Assembly: GCA_910589275.1 (NCBI GenBank)
Contig: CAJUTH010000005.1
Location: 1-64,000 of the forward strand
Length of the DNA: 64,000 nt
Direction: 5' to 3'
Source of the DNA: an uncultured Dorea sp.
Lineage (GTDB): Bacteria > Bacillota > Clostridia > Lachnospirales > Lachnospiraceae
Below the pieces are notes generated by a model. It worked only from the letters and a program-made list of their open reading frames with translations. It ran no database searches and had not been told where the DNA came from. The position numbers and the translations under genes are program-made. Below are positions 35,514 to 43,855 of this stretch, piece after piece. The stretch's first letter is position 1. Each line of letters starts with the position of its first letter.

Positions 35514-35995
35514 TTTGAGTCCTCCATTTTTTCCATTATTTTTTGTTTTGCCCGGTAAAATGTGATATGGGCCCAGTTCTCGCTTTTTCCCATGATTTCG
35601 CCGATTTCCCTGAAGGAAAATTCTCCGGTCAGACGCATGTGGACTAGTTCCCGCATAGGCTCCGGCAGCGCGTGGATTGCCTGATAGAGCGCAGTTTTCT
35701 CCATGTAGAGCAAAGCGGAGTTTTCCGGCGATTCCTGAGAGGGGATCGTATCGGTAAGCGCGACATGTTCCCATCTGGAATGCTTTTCCAGCCACTGATA
35801 CCAGAGATGTCTTGCAATCTGGCAGAGCCATACGGATAGCTTACAGTTTCCGTTATAGCGGTGGATTGTCCGCATGGCGCGGAAGAATGTTTCCTGCGTC
35901 AGCTCCTCTGACAGATTTTCATCATGGGATAAACTTAGCAGGTGTTTGTATACATCCTTTGAGTGTTGTATGTAGGCTTGTTCAATTTGTTTCAG
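35510..35995 (-). CDS. ECF-type RNA polymerase sigma factor, apparent CTG start
   Basis: This protein of about 161 residues has sigma region 2 (residues 4-70, SEELTQETFFRAMRTIHRY) and region 4 (about 100-155, RELVHMRLTGEFSFREIGEI). It is the partner of the downstream anti-sigma factor. No ATG, GTG or TTG codon is properly spaced from the strong AAGGAGGTGAG at 36000-36010; the codon at the right distance is CTG (35993-35995), reading LKQIEQAY. The in-frame GTG at 36002-36004 is part of the ribosome site itself, and a TTG at 36055 has none. Confidence 0.82.
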   Translation of the reverse strand: MKQIEQAYIQHSKDVYKHLLSLSHDENLSEELTQETFFRAMRTIHRYNGNCKLSVWLCQIARHLWYQWLEKHSRWEHVALTDTIPSQESPENSALLYMEKTALYQAIHALPEPMRELVHMRLTGEFSFREIGEIMGKSENWAHITFYRAKQKIMEKMEDSK

Positions 35996-36009
35996 GGTAC
36001 TCACCTCCT

Positions 36010-36440
36010 TGGCGGTAATTGAGAGTCTGCAGATTGAAATCTGGCATATCTGCAAATTATCTGTTCATTTATATATCCGAAAAAACAGAGCTTCGTTACA
36101 AAAAAGCGGGAACTATTTTTAAAATATTTTTTTTGGAAAGCTGTAAAGCATAAATATAATTGATAGGAAGCGCTATCAGTAATATAATAGCATTGGAAGC
36201 ATGGAGAAATCATTTTATTTTCGTAGGATACCCACAGCATTTTTGGAGGGGATCCGTAGCGGACAAAACAATTAAAAAATGAAAAATAGAAAGAATTATT
36301 TAAAATCGAGATGCCAAAATTATCAGCATAAAATAAAGGGCGAAAGAAAACGAAAGGACATATGAAATATTAAGAAATTATTTCGTTTGTTTTAAAGGAT
36401 TTTTTGAGATTATTGTGATAGATTAAAATAGTTAGGAAAG
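36010..36440. other. AT-rich intergenic region with small palindrome
   Basis: No convincing gene is seen. TGATAG and CTATCA (36159-36177 region) form a short inverted repeat around GAAGCG, next to TATAAT-like boxes, so it may be an operator. TCCGTAGCGGA near 36250 is a small hairpin. A 28-codon basic ORF from 36279 lacks a spaced ribosome site. Near 36405 a TTTTGA/TAAAAT pair with 16-base spacer may be the promoter of the VanZ gene. Confidence 0.4.
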
Positions 36441-36453
36441 GATGGGGAGAATT

Positions 36454-37056
36454 ATGCTTATAACTATAATTCCGATTATTTTAATCTTAGGGCCGGTGAT
36501 GGCTTACCAGTTTGTACAGCGTCTGTGCGGGAGGAGAACCACGGCATTTCACTATATATGGACGTATATCATGATGCTTTATATACGGATTGTTTTTTAC
36601 CTGACAGGGACAGGTACGGTATGGAGTATCGTGGAAAAAGGCGGACTGGCTCCTGCGCTGGAAGAGGCGCGTATTAATCTGATACCTTTTCATTCGGAGG
36701 GGCTGTTCACGTACTGTACCAATGTGATCCTGTTTATGCCGCTTGGTTTTCTCCTGCCCTATCTATGGAAAAATTATAGAAATATTGGGAAGACTGCCCT
36801 GACAGGCCTGTTTTTTTCCGCGCTGATTGAGATAGCACAGCTCCCGACCAGCCGCGTTGCGGATGTTGATGATTTGATGATGAACACGCTGGGAGCGGCG
36901 TTGGGATATGTGGCGTGGAGGCTGATCGGAGGGCATTTTTTCAACAGGAAGGAAGAACAGAGGGTGATTTCCCTTGGTAATTCAGAGCCGGTGATATATA
37001 TTGCGCTGGCATGGAGTTTTATGTTTTTGTTCTATAACTGGAAGTGGTTTATTTAA
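36454..37056 (+). CDS. VanZ-family membrane protein
   Basis: This protein of about 200 residues has five hydrophobic segments and the VanZ signature region NLIPFHSE followed by NVILFMPLGFLLPYLW and SALIEIAQLPTSRVADVDDLMMNTLGA in its middle (the last with the conserved acidic Glu and Asp-Asp pair). VanZ proteins give low-level teicoplanin resistance in some hosts, but most chromosomal ones have unknown function. I prefer ATG 36454 because GGGGAGA is 4 bases upstream; ATG 36442 is another option, 4 codons longer. Confidence 0.85.
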   Translation: MLITIIPIILILGPVMAYQFVQRLCGRRTTAFHYIWTYIMMLYIRIVFYLTGTGTVWSIVEKGGLAPALEEARINLIPFHSEGLFTYCTNVILFMPLGFLLPYLWKNYRNIGKTALTGLFFSALIEIAQLPTSRVADVDDLMMNTLGAALGYVAWRLIGGHFFNRKEEQRVISLGNSEPVIYIALAWSFMFLFYNWKWFI

Positions 37057-37071
37057 GGTAACTTTGGGAGA

Positions 37072-37482
37072 ATGCGGGATATGCTGAGAAAATACATTTT
37101 GTTCATACTGGCCGCCATCTGTATTTCCTGCCTGTCATCCTGTTCTAATCCGGCGGACAGCGGGGAGGATATCAGAAGCAGGATCACAGGGAAAACTTTC
37201 GTCTATGAAGGTGAGGGCTTTGGCGGCGATTTTACGATTGAGATTAAGGAGGACGGCTCTTTTTCCTACTATGAAGGGGCCTTAAGCAGCTATATCGGAA
37301 TGGGGAAATGGACGTTGGACGGCGATATCCTCTGTCTCTCGGACAGTGAAAGAGGGGGGATGCCGCTTGTGAATTATTTCCGGGTTGATGAAAATGATCT
37401 GGTATTTTTAGCGGAGGATTCCAGCGGTTTTGCAATCGTTGAAGTGTCGGAGGGGGAACGGTTTTCAGGAAGAGATCAATGA
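37072..37482 (+). CDS. Small lipoprotein, function unknown
   Basis: This 136-residue protein has a signal peptide with lipobox CLSSC and the lipidated Cys at residue 24. The mature part is acidic and rich in aromatic beta-strand sequence (GKTFVYEGEGFGGDF, FSYYEGALSSYIG), consistent with a small beta-sandwich or lipocalin-like fold of the kind seen in many Clostridia lipoproteins. It begins 15 bases after the VanZ gene. The start could be ATG 37072 or ATG 37081. No function can be assigned. Confidence 0.75.
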   Translation: MRDMLRKYILFILAAICISCLSSCSNPADSGEDIRSRITGKTFVYEGEGFGGDFTIEIKEDGSFSYYEGALSSYIGMGKWTLDGDILCLSDSERGGMPLVNYFRVDENDLVFLAEDSSGFAIVEVSEGERFSGRDQ

Positions 37483-37501
37483 ACAGAAGGAGCGATACAG
37501 T

Positions 37502-38257
37502 ATGTTTTCCTATGAAGAAATACAGACGTACAACGAGACGGATATCTGCATCTATAAATATATTGTCTCGAACATGGACAAAGTTCCGTATATGACGGTT
37601 CGGGAGCTTGCAGGGGAAGTCCATACCTCAACTTCGACGATCTTGCGGTTCTGCGGCAAAAATAATTTTGACGGTTACGCGGAATTTAAGGAGGCGCTGA
37701 AAGAGGAAGCTGCCAGACAGCATACCCGGCCGCCGCGAGAGGATCTGCGGGAACTGTCTGCTTTTTTTGCAAGGGCGGCATCCAGTGCGTTTGAGGAAAA
37801 ACTGGACTTTGCTGTTGAAGCTGTAAGGAAGGCGGATCTGGTCATTTTTATAGGGATGGGGTCTTCCGGCACGCTGGCGAAATATGGCGCAAGATATTTC
37901 TCGAATCTGGGGTATTTTGCGGTCGGCTTGGAGGATGCGCTTTATCCGGTGGATGCTTTCCGGCTTCCGGGTGCTTCGGGAAAGGCGGAGGGAAGAAGCG
38001 GCGGATGGGAAAATACGGTGGTTATTGCAGTTTCGGAGAGCGGGGAAACGGATGGGCTGCTGGAGGCGGTAGGACGGTTCAGACAGAAACAATGCCAGAT
38101 ATTAAGTATCACCAACTCGCCGCTGTCAACTTTGGCAAAGCTGTCAGACTGGAATTTCTCCTACAATCTGGATCCGGTTCGTATCAACGGAGGGTACAAC
38201 GGAACAACGCAGGTTCCGGTTATTTTTATCATCGAGGCGCTGGCAAAGAGAATATAG
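37502..38257 (+). CDS. RpiR/MurR-family transcriptional regulator
   Basis: This 251-residue regulator has the HTH_6 domain (MTVRELAGEVHTSTSTILRFC near residue 28) and a SIS domain (LVIFIGMGSSGTLAKYGARYF near 118). It is the third RpiR protein of the window and closely resembles the one at 9970-10710 in its SIS domain. AGAAGGAG precedes ATG 37502. No sugar transporter lies next to it, so its target is unclear. Confidence 0.87.
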   Translation: MFSYEEIQTYNETDICIYKYIVSNMDKVPYMTVRELAGEVHTSTSTILRFCGKNNFDGYAEFKEALKEEAARQHTRPPREDLRELSAFFARAASSAFEEKLDFAVEAVRKADLVIFIGMGSSGTLAKYGARYFSNLGYFAVGLEDALYPVDAFRLPGASGKAEGRSGGWENTVVIAVSESGETDGLLEAVGRFRQKQCQILSITNSPLSTLAKLSDWNFSYNLDPVRINGGYNGTTQVPVIFIIEALAKRI

Positions 38258-38290
38258 ATCACAGGGAGTCCGTCTGGCCCGGAAGAAAGG

Positions 38291-38328
38291 AAACAGCCTG
38301 TTACTTGCTTTGTGACAGGCTGTTCTTT
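38291..38328 (+). terminator. Terminator of the RpiR gene
   Basis: AAACAGCCTGT pairs with ACAGGCTGTTC around a TACTTGCTTTGTG loop and is followed by TTTAG. It is 33 bases after the RpiR stop. Confidence 0.8.
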
Positions 38329-38383
38329 AGTATGGTAATTGATAGATCGAAACAGGGCATACAGAACATACGGAGGTGGAACT

Positions 38384-39004
38384 GTGAATGAATTAGAGAA
38401 GTGTATGGCGGGGGAATACTATGACTGCCACGATGAGATTTTTCTGGGCTTTAAGGCGCGGGCAAGAAAGCTGCTGAAGGAATACCATGGGCTTGCATAT
38501 GAGCAGAAGGAGGAAAAAAGGGAACTCCTAAAGCAGCTATTTGGAGGAATGGGGGAGAATGTATCGGTGGGACAGCCCTTCCTCTGTGATTATGGGCGGA
38601 ACATTTATATAGGAAATCATGTTTCGGTAAATATGAATTGTACCTTTGTGGACTGCAATACCATAACGATTGGCGACCATGTGCTGATTGCCTCTAATGT
38701 GCAGCTTTATACGGCGGCGCATCCGGTATCTCTGGCGGAACGTCTTACCCCGGGCTGGGAACCGGGTTCGGAGCAGTATTTCTGCCGCACCTACGCGCTG
38801 CCGATTCGGATTGGGAACGGCTGTTGGCTGGGCGGAGGTGTGATCGTCCTTCCGGGCGTAACGATCGGCGACGGTTCAGTGATTGGAGCCGGAAGCGTTG
38901 TCACAAAGGATATCCCGGAGCATTCCCTTGCGGTAGGGAATCCCTGCCGGGTCATCCGCAGAATCGATGAGGAGGAGAGCCATGTTAAAAATAGCGGCCT
39001 TTGA
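38384..39004 (+). CDS. Sugar O-acetyltransferase (maltose/galactoside acetyltransferase family)
   Basis: This 206-residue enzyme has the short Mac helical domain (residues 1-50) and a left-handed beta-helix with hexapeptide repeats. VNMNCTFVDCNTITIGDHV and the catalytic His in LYTAAHPVS near residue 113 are typical, as is the C-terminal GNPCRVIRRI. It transfers acetyl from acetyl-CoA to sugars. The start is GTG 38384, set by GGAGGTGG 5 bases upstream. Its end overlaps the start of the HAD remnant. Confidence 0.9.
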   Translation: MNELEKCMAGEYYDCHDEIFLGFKARARKLLKEYHGLAYEQKEEKRELLKQLFGGMGENVSVGQPFLCDYGRNIYIGNHVSVNMNCTFVDCNTITIGDHVLIASNVQLYTAAHPVSLAERLTPGWEPGSEQYFCRTYALPIRIGNGCWLGGGVIVLPGVTIGDGSVIGAGSVVTKDIPEHSLAVGNPCRVIRRIDEEESHVKNSGL

Positions 39005-39559
39005 TCTGGACGGCACGATTGCAGATACGATGCCGCTTAGTATTGAGGCGTTTTGCGAAAGCGTTTCCGGGTATATGGACCATGAGCTTACGGAAAAAGA
39101 AGTGGTTGAAACATTTGGCTTAAATGAGACTGGAATGGTAAATGCAATCGTCCGGGAAAACCGGGAATCGGCAATGCGCGATTTCTATGAACGGTATGAA
39201 ATTCTCCACCGGGAGGTGACGGAACCATTTCCCGGTATTCTGGAGTTATTTGCATTTCTCAGGGAAAAGAACGTCATGCTGGCTCTGATTACAGGAAAAG
39301 GGGAAAGGAGCTGCTGCGGAAATATTCTGTTTCCAAAGAGGAGTTCTGTTATATCGGGGACGCGCTTGGGGATATCGAAGCCTGCCGCAGGGCGGGCGTA
39401 GAGTGCTGTTCGGCGGCGTGGCAGGAAGCCTGCGATCCTGTGATGTTAGAAAAATACAATCCCGGACGGGTCTTTTGCAGCGTCGGGAAGCTGCAGGAGT
39501 ATCTAATACGTCGAAAATTAAGTTTTCTCTGTAAGCGGAGGTTGAGTGATTTGGGATGA
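38982..39559 (+). pseudogene. HAD-family phosphatase broken by internal deletion
   Basis: ATG 38982 starts a good HAD hydrolase: motif I AAFDLDGTIADTMP and motif II LALITGKG near residue 108 are intact. The frame then goes out of register near 39305. In another frame the end of the family continues (KEEFCYIGDALGDIEACRRAG, motif IV) to a TGA at 39557-39559. About 60-70 residues between motifs II and IV, including the motif III lysine, are missing. One deletion with a frameshift explains this. The gene probably once made a phosphoglycolate-phosphatase-like enzyme. Confidence 0.8.
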
Positions 39560-39590
39560 GAAGAATGGAGGCAAAGGAGGGAATAAAAGT

Positions 39591-40607
39591 ATGGTTCAGG
39601 TTTCATTTGTTGTTTTTATCATTTCATTCTGTGTGTTTGCTGGTATTATGATACGTGAGCCGAGAACACTTTGGAGCGGTGCGTCGCTTTTTGGAATGAT
39701 GTGCTGTCTGGCTTTATTTTTGTTCTTTTTGCTGGCTCAGTATTCCCAGTGGCTGCTTAACCACGAAGGGATGATAGCGGTTCTTGTCTTTTTCATTGTG
39801 GCAGCGGCGGCCTGTGTGGTTGTATTTCCGCTGTTTTTGATGATTCTGTTTTTTGTGGAAGGAGTCAGGAACATCCGGCATGAAGGCGCGAAGCCTTCGA
39901 ATATGCTTTCCATGCTGTTTGCGGTTCTGTTGTATGGATATGTAATTGTCTGGCCGTCGGTGGGGAATCTGGGAAAGGATGTTTTTGGAACGGCAGTTTA
40001 TCAGGCTGTCAGTTTTACTGCATTATACTTGCTGGCGCTGATGGCTATGTATACGTTATCCGGGATTCTCAACCTGATCCATCTGAGGAAAAGCAGGAAC
40101 GCGGATTATATTATCGTTCTGGGCGCCGGGATCATCGGCAGGCAGGTTCCGCCATTGCTGGCTGCCCGGATTGAAAGAGGGATTGAGATTCTGCGCAGCA
40201 ATCCCCATGCGATGCTGATTATGTCCGGCGGGCAGGGACCCGGGGAGGATATTCCGGAAAGCGAGGCTATGGCGGCTTACGCGGTGGAAAAAGGCGTGGA
40301 GAGGGAGCGGATTATTATGGAAAGGGAGTCTGTGTCAACAGAGGAAAATTTGCGGTTCTCAGCGAAGCTGGCAGAGAAAAAGGATGCGAAAGTCGTGATC
40401 GTTACGACGGCTTACCATGTATTCCGGGCTTTGATACTGGCAAGGAAGCAGGGAATGAAATGTGTCGGGTTCGGGGCGAAAACAAAGTGGTATTTTACGC
40501 TGAACGCCTTGATCCGTGAATTTGCCGGGTATCTGAGCCTGACTTGGAAGAAGCATGGGATAGTAGTGGGCATAGCGGCGGCGATGATTATGGCGGGAAG
40601 TTTTTGA
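39591..40607 (+). CDS. YdcF/DUF218-family membrane protein
   Basis: This 338-residue protein has six or so hydrophobic segments (residues 1-170), then a DUF218 domain starting at ADYIIVLGAGIIGRQVPPLL and containing SGGQGPGEDIPESEAMAAYA and TAYHVFRA, with a final hydrophobic segment. DUF218 proteins (YdcF, SanA, ElyC) act at the cell envelope; the exact reaction is unknown. ATG 39591 follows AAAGGAGGG. This is the long, membrane-bearing version common in Firmicutes. Confidence 0.85.
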   Translation: MVQVSFVVFIISFCVFAGIMIREPRTLWSGASLFGMMCCLALFLFFLLAQYSQWLLNHEGMIAVLVFFIVAAAACVVVFPLFLMILFFVEGVRNIRHEGAKPSNMLSMLFAVLLYGYVIVWPSVGNLGKDVFGTAVYQAVSFTALYLLALMAMYTLSGILNLIHLRKSRNADYIIVLGAGIIGRQVPPLLAARIERGIEILRSNPHAMLIMSGGQGPGEDIPESEAMAAYAVEKGVERERIIMERESVSTEENLRFSAKLAEKKDAKVVIVTTAYHVFRALILARKQGMKCVGFGAKTKWYFTLNALIREFAGYLSLTWKKHGIVVGIAAAMIMAGSF

Positions 40608-40609
40608 AT

Positions 40610-40669
40610 GTCTAAATCTGCCATCTTTGAAACGGCGTCTAGTCCGATAGCCGGCTCGTCCAGATAACT
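40610..40669 (-). pseudogene. ABC transporter ATPase fragment (Walker B/D-loop)
   Basis: Read on the minus strand the 60 bases encode SYLDEPAIGLDAVSKMADLD, which matches the Walker B and D-loop of exporter-type ABC ATPases (LYLDEPTIGLD). No other part of such a gene is present in the flanking bases. It is a vestige left by deletion. Confidence 0.65.
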
Positions 40670-40726
40670 TCCTCCTTGGTAATTATGAATGAGTGAAAAA
40701 TAATGTTATTTTTTAATCGCTTCTTT

Positions 40727-40754
40727 TTGTCGTGCATGGTTTGTGTTATATTAT
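40727..40754 (+). promoter_or_regulatory. Promoter of the hybrid histidine kinase
   Basis: TTGTCG (40727-40732) and TATTAT (40749-40754) are 16 bases apart, in AT-rich DNA 68 bases upstream of the kinase start. Confidence 0.45.
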
Positions 40755-40821
40755 AATTATGTACGAAAAGGTATACCATTAGAAATAGACGGATGCTATA
40801 GATGTTTTTAAGGAGGAGGTG

Positions 40822-43800
40822 ATGGCACAGCTTGATTTGTCCGGAAAGCCGGATGGAATAGGCGTGCCTAAGCAGATGAAACAGCAAAGAAAATCAGGAC
40901 AGCAAATTTTATATGCATTTCTTTTTTTGGCAGCTATGCTTGTTTTGTTTTATTTCTATACAACGCAGAACAAGGCGCGTATTCAGGAACAGAACCGGAT
41001 TTATGCGGAGGACTGCGCCCGGCAGATGGCGGAGAGAATAGAGAGCGAATTTGATAATGCGCTGCAGCGTATCGAAAACAGCGCCTATTTGATCAGCGCG
41101 GGCGTGGATAAGGTGGAAATTAATACAGATGTGCTGAAAGAGATGGAGGAAAATACAACCTTTGACGCCATCCGTTTTACCAATGCAGAGGGGATGAATC
41201 TTGCCTCTGACGGGGGAACTAACAATAGCTTAGACCGCGATTATTTTATCAAGGGAATGAGAGGGGAGAGAGGGATAGAAACGGTGGAACAGTCCCGGCT
41301 TACAGGGAAACCGATGATGGTCTTTTATGCGCCTATATACAGTGGGAAAGATATTGACGGAATGTTTTTGGGGCTGTATTTTGCGGAGGATTATCTGAGG
41401 GATATTCTTTCTGTCAATTATTTTGGCGAGACTGCCGATGTATATCTCTGCAGTCAGGAGGGACAGGTGATTGCCAGTTCGGAGGAGAAGGATTACGGAG
41501 ACGATCTTTTGGACTCCTTTATCGAAACAGGCGTTATTGACGACGGGACTGCCAAAGCGGCGCGGACAGTATTTACAGACGGCGGCGAAGTGGCTCTTTT
41601 GTGCAGCGAGGGATGCAAAATAGACAATCTCAGTGTGATAGATCTGCCGGATTATGATTTTGTCCTGGTGCAGGCGTTTCCGAAAGATGTTACCCAGTCG
41701 ATGGTAACCCGGGCGAATATGGCTGGTGTAATGCTGGAGATCTGCCTGGTTGTGATGTTTCTGATTTATATTGCTTTTCTGATAGTTCGGGCAAAAAGGC
41801 AGAGAAAGGCGCTGGAAACGGAGAATAGAATGATCAGCGATGTGCTCCGGGGTATGAATATGATCTTTTCTTCCCGGTATCTTATGATCAATCTGGAAAC
41901 CAATTACTATTCTTACATAGCGGGGAGCGGCCCATTAAATCCCAGTATCCCTATGGAAGGCGCATACAGCGAGGTGATAGAGGCCCATGCTGAGGATGTG
42001 ATCGGGGAGGAAGGGAAAGAGATGTTTCGCCAGTTCTGCCGGCCGGATACGCTTAGGAAAAATCTGGCGGATGAGGATTCCATTGCCCACGAATGTCACG
42101 TTCTGCGCAATGGAAAAGAAGAATGGGAGCATCTGATTGTCGCATGCCTAGAGCGCAAGGATGGAAAGCCGGTGAGAATATTGAAAGTCCGGCGCAACAT
42201 TACGGAGCAGGTACGGAAGCAGCGGGAGCAGACAAAAGCGCTTCAGGATGCTCTAATGCAGGCGCAGCATGCCAATCAGGCAAAGACGACCTTTTTGTCT
42301 AATATGAGCCATGACATCCGTACGCCGATGAATGCGATTATCGGGTTCACGACTATCGCCGCCAGCCATGTGGACCGTACGGATCAGGTGCGGGACTGCC
42401 TGCAGAAGATCCTATCTTCCAGCAATCATCTGCTGGGGCTGATCAACGATATTCTGGATATGAGTCGTATCGAGAGCGGAAAATTGCAGATCCATAATCA
42501 GGAGTGCAATCTTCCGGAGCTGATTCACAATCTGGTAAACATTATCCAGCCGCAGGTCAAGTCCAAACAGCTTGAGATGTTTATTGATACGTTTGAGGTG
42601 GCGAATGAGGATGTGATCGCTGATCCGCTGAAGCTGAACCAGATCTTTATCAATTTGATGAGCAACGCGATTAAATATACGCCGGCGGGCGGAACGGTGG
42701 CGTTCCGTATTATGCAGCAGACCACTTTTAAGCATGGGTGGGGAGATTACGTTTTTATCATTAAAGATAATGGGATTGGAATGTCGAAAGAGTTCGTGGA
42801 ACACATCTTTGAACCCTTTGAGCGGGAATCAACCGCCACAAGGAGCGGTATACAAGGTGCGGGCCTGGGTATGGCTATCACAAAGAGCATCATTGATATG
42901 ATGGGAGGGGAGATCACGGTAGAGAGCGAAGCGGGAAAGGGAAGTACCTTTACGGTAAAGCTTTCACTTCAGCTTCAGGATATTGAGAAAAATGCAGAAC
43001 AGTTGAAAGAAATGGAAGGTTTGCGGTCCTTGGTGGTAGACGATGATTTCGGCGTCTGTGACAGTGTGAGCAAAATGCTAAAGAGCATCGGTCTGCGTTC
43101 TGAATGGACCACTTCTGGCAGGGAGGCGGTATATAGGGCTAAATCTGCCTATGAAGAAGGCGATCCTTATCATACCTATATCATCGACTGGCAGATGCCG
43201 GAGACCAGCGGCATTGAGACTGTAAGGAGGATCCGCAGCGTGGTGGGGCAGGATGCGCCGATTATCATTCTTACGGCATATGATTGGTCGGATATTGAAG
43301 AGGAAGCAAAAGCGGCCGGCGTTACTGCGTTTTGCGCCAAACCGCTGTTTATGTCAGACTTAAAGTCGGCGCTGCTAGCAGCAAATAATGTAGGAGATGC
43401 AGAGCAGACCGACGGGGACAGCGTCTGGACGAGGACGGATTACAGTGGAAAGAGGCTGCTTTTAGTAGAAGATAATGAATTGAACCGGGAAATCGCAGAA
43501 GTAATTCTGGAGGAAGCAGGATTTGAGATCGAATCCGCGCCGGACGGAACCGATGCAGTTGCAATGATAGACCGATCTACGGAAGGCTATTATGACGCTG
43601 TGCTGATGGATGTGCAGATGCCAGTAATGAACGGATACGAAGCTACCAAAGAGATTCGGGCAATGCGCCGAAAGGATACCAAGAACCTGCCGATCATTGC
43701 CATGACAGCGAACGCTATGGAGGAGGACAAGGAAGCGGCGCTGAAAAGCGGTATGAACGCTCATATCGCTAAGCCTCTGGATATCGAGTTATTAATGAAT

Positions 43801-43824
43801 GTGCTGAGCCAGTTTCTTAGCTGA
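40822..43824 (+). CDS. Hybrid sensor histidine kinase with Cache-type sensor and two receiver domains
   Basis: This 1000-residue membrane kinase has a first transmembrane helix (about 27-47), an extracytoplasmic Cache-like sensor (50-290, with a TFDAIRFTNAEGMNLASDGG strand), a second helix (about 293-318), a PAS-like region, then HisKA with the phosphorylated H497 in MSHDIRTPMNA, a HATPase domain with N-box NLMSNAIKY near 612 and GLGMAI, and two REC domains with phospho-acceptors D789 (IIDWQMP) and D930 (LMDVQMP). No DNA-binding output domain or separate response regulator is adjacent. AAGGAGG sets ATG 40822. Its signal is unknown. Confidence 0.9.
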   Translation: MAQLDLSGKPDGIGVPKQMKQQRKSGQQILYAFLFLAAMLVLFYFYTTQNKARIQEQNRIYAEDCARQMAERIESEFDNALQRIENSAYLISAGVDKVEINTDVLKEMEENTTFDAIRFTNAEGMNLASDGGTNNSLDRDYFIKGMRGERGIETVEQSRLTGKPMMVFYAPIYSGKDIDGMFLGLYFAEDYLRDILSVNYFGETADVYLCSQEGQVIASSEEKDYGDDLLDSFIETGVIDDGTAKAARTVFTDGGEVALLCSEGCKIDNLSVIDLPDYDFVLVQAFPKDVTQSMVTRANMAGVMLEICLVVMFLIYIAFLIVRAKRQRKALETENRMISDVLRGMNMIFSSRYLMINLETNYYSYIAGSGPLNPSIPMEGAYSEVIEAHAEDVIGEEGKEMFRQFCRPDTLRKNLADEDSIAHECHVLRNGKEEWEHLIVACLERKDGKPVRILKVRRNITEQVRKQREQTKALQDALMQAQHANQAKTTFLSNMSHDIRTPMNAIIGFTTIAASHVDRTDQVRDCLQKILSSSNHLLGLINDILDMSRIESGKLQIHNQECNLPELIHNLVNIIQPQVKSKQLEMFIDTFEVANEDVIADPLKLNQIFINLMSNAIKYTPAGGTVAFRIMQQTTFKHGWGDYVFIIKDNGIGMSKEFVEHIFEPFERESTATRSGIQGAGLGMAITKSIIDMMGGEITVESEAGKGSTFTVKLSLQLQDIEKNAEQLKEMEGLRSLVVDDDFGVCDSVSKMLKSIGLRSEWTTSGREAVYRAKSAYEEGDPYHTYIIDWQMPETSGIETVRRIRSVVGQDAPIIILTAYDWSDIEEEAKAAGVTAFCAKPLFMSDLKSALLAANNVGDAEQTDGDSVWTRTDYSGKRLLLVEDNELNREIAEVILEEAGFEIESAPDGTDAVAMIDRSTEGYYDAVLMDVQMPVMNGYEATKEIRAMRRKDTKNLPIIAMTANAMEEDKEAALKSGMNAHIAKPLDIELLMNVLSQFLS

Positions 43825-43855
43825 AGGGTAAGGCGAAGATGGGAGGAAGTTCTCT

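Noticed and set aside
36279..36365. 28-codon basic ORF upstream of the VanZ gene
   Set aside because: The nearest GGAGG is more than 25 bases from the ATG and the composition follows the AT-rich background.
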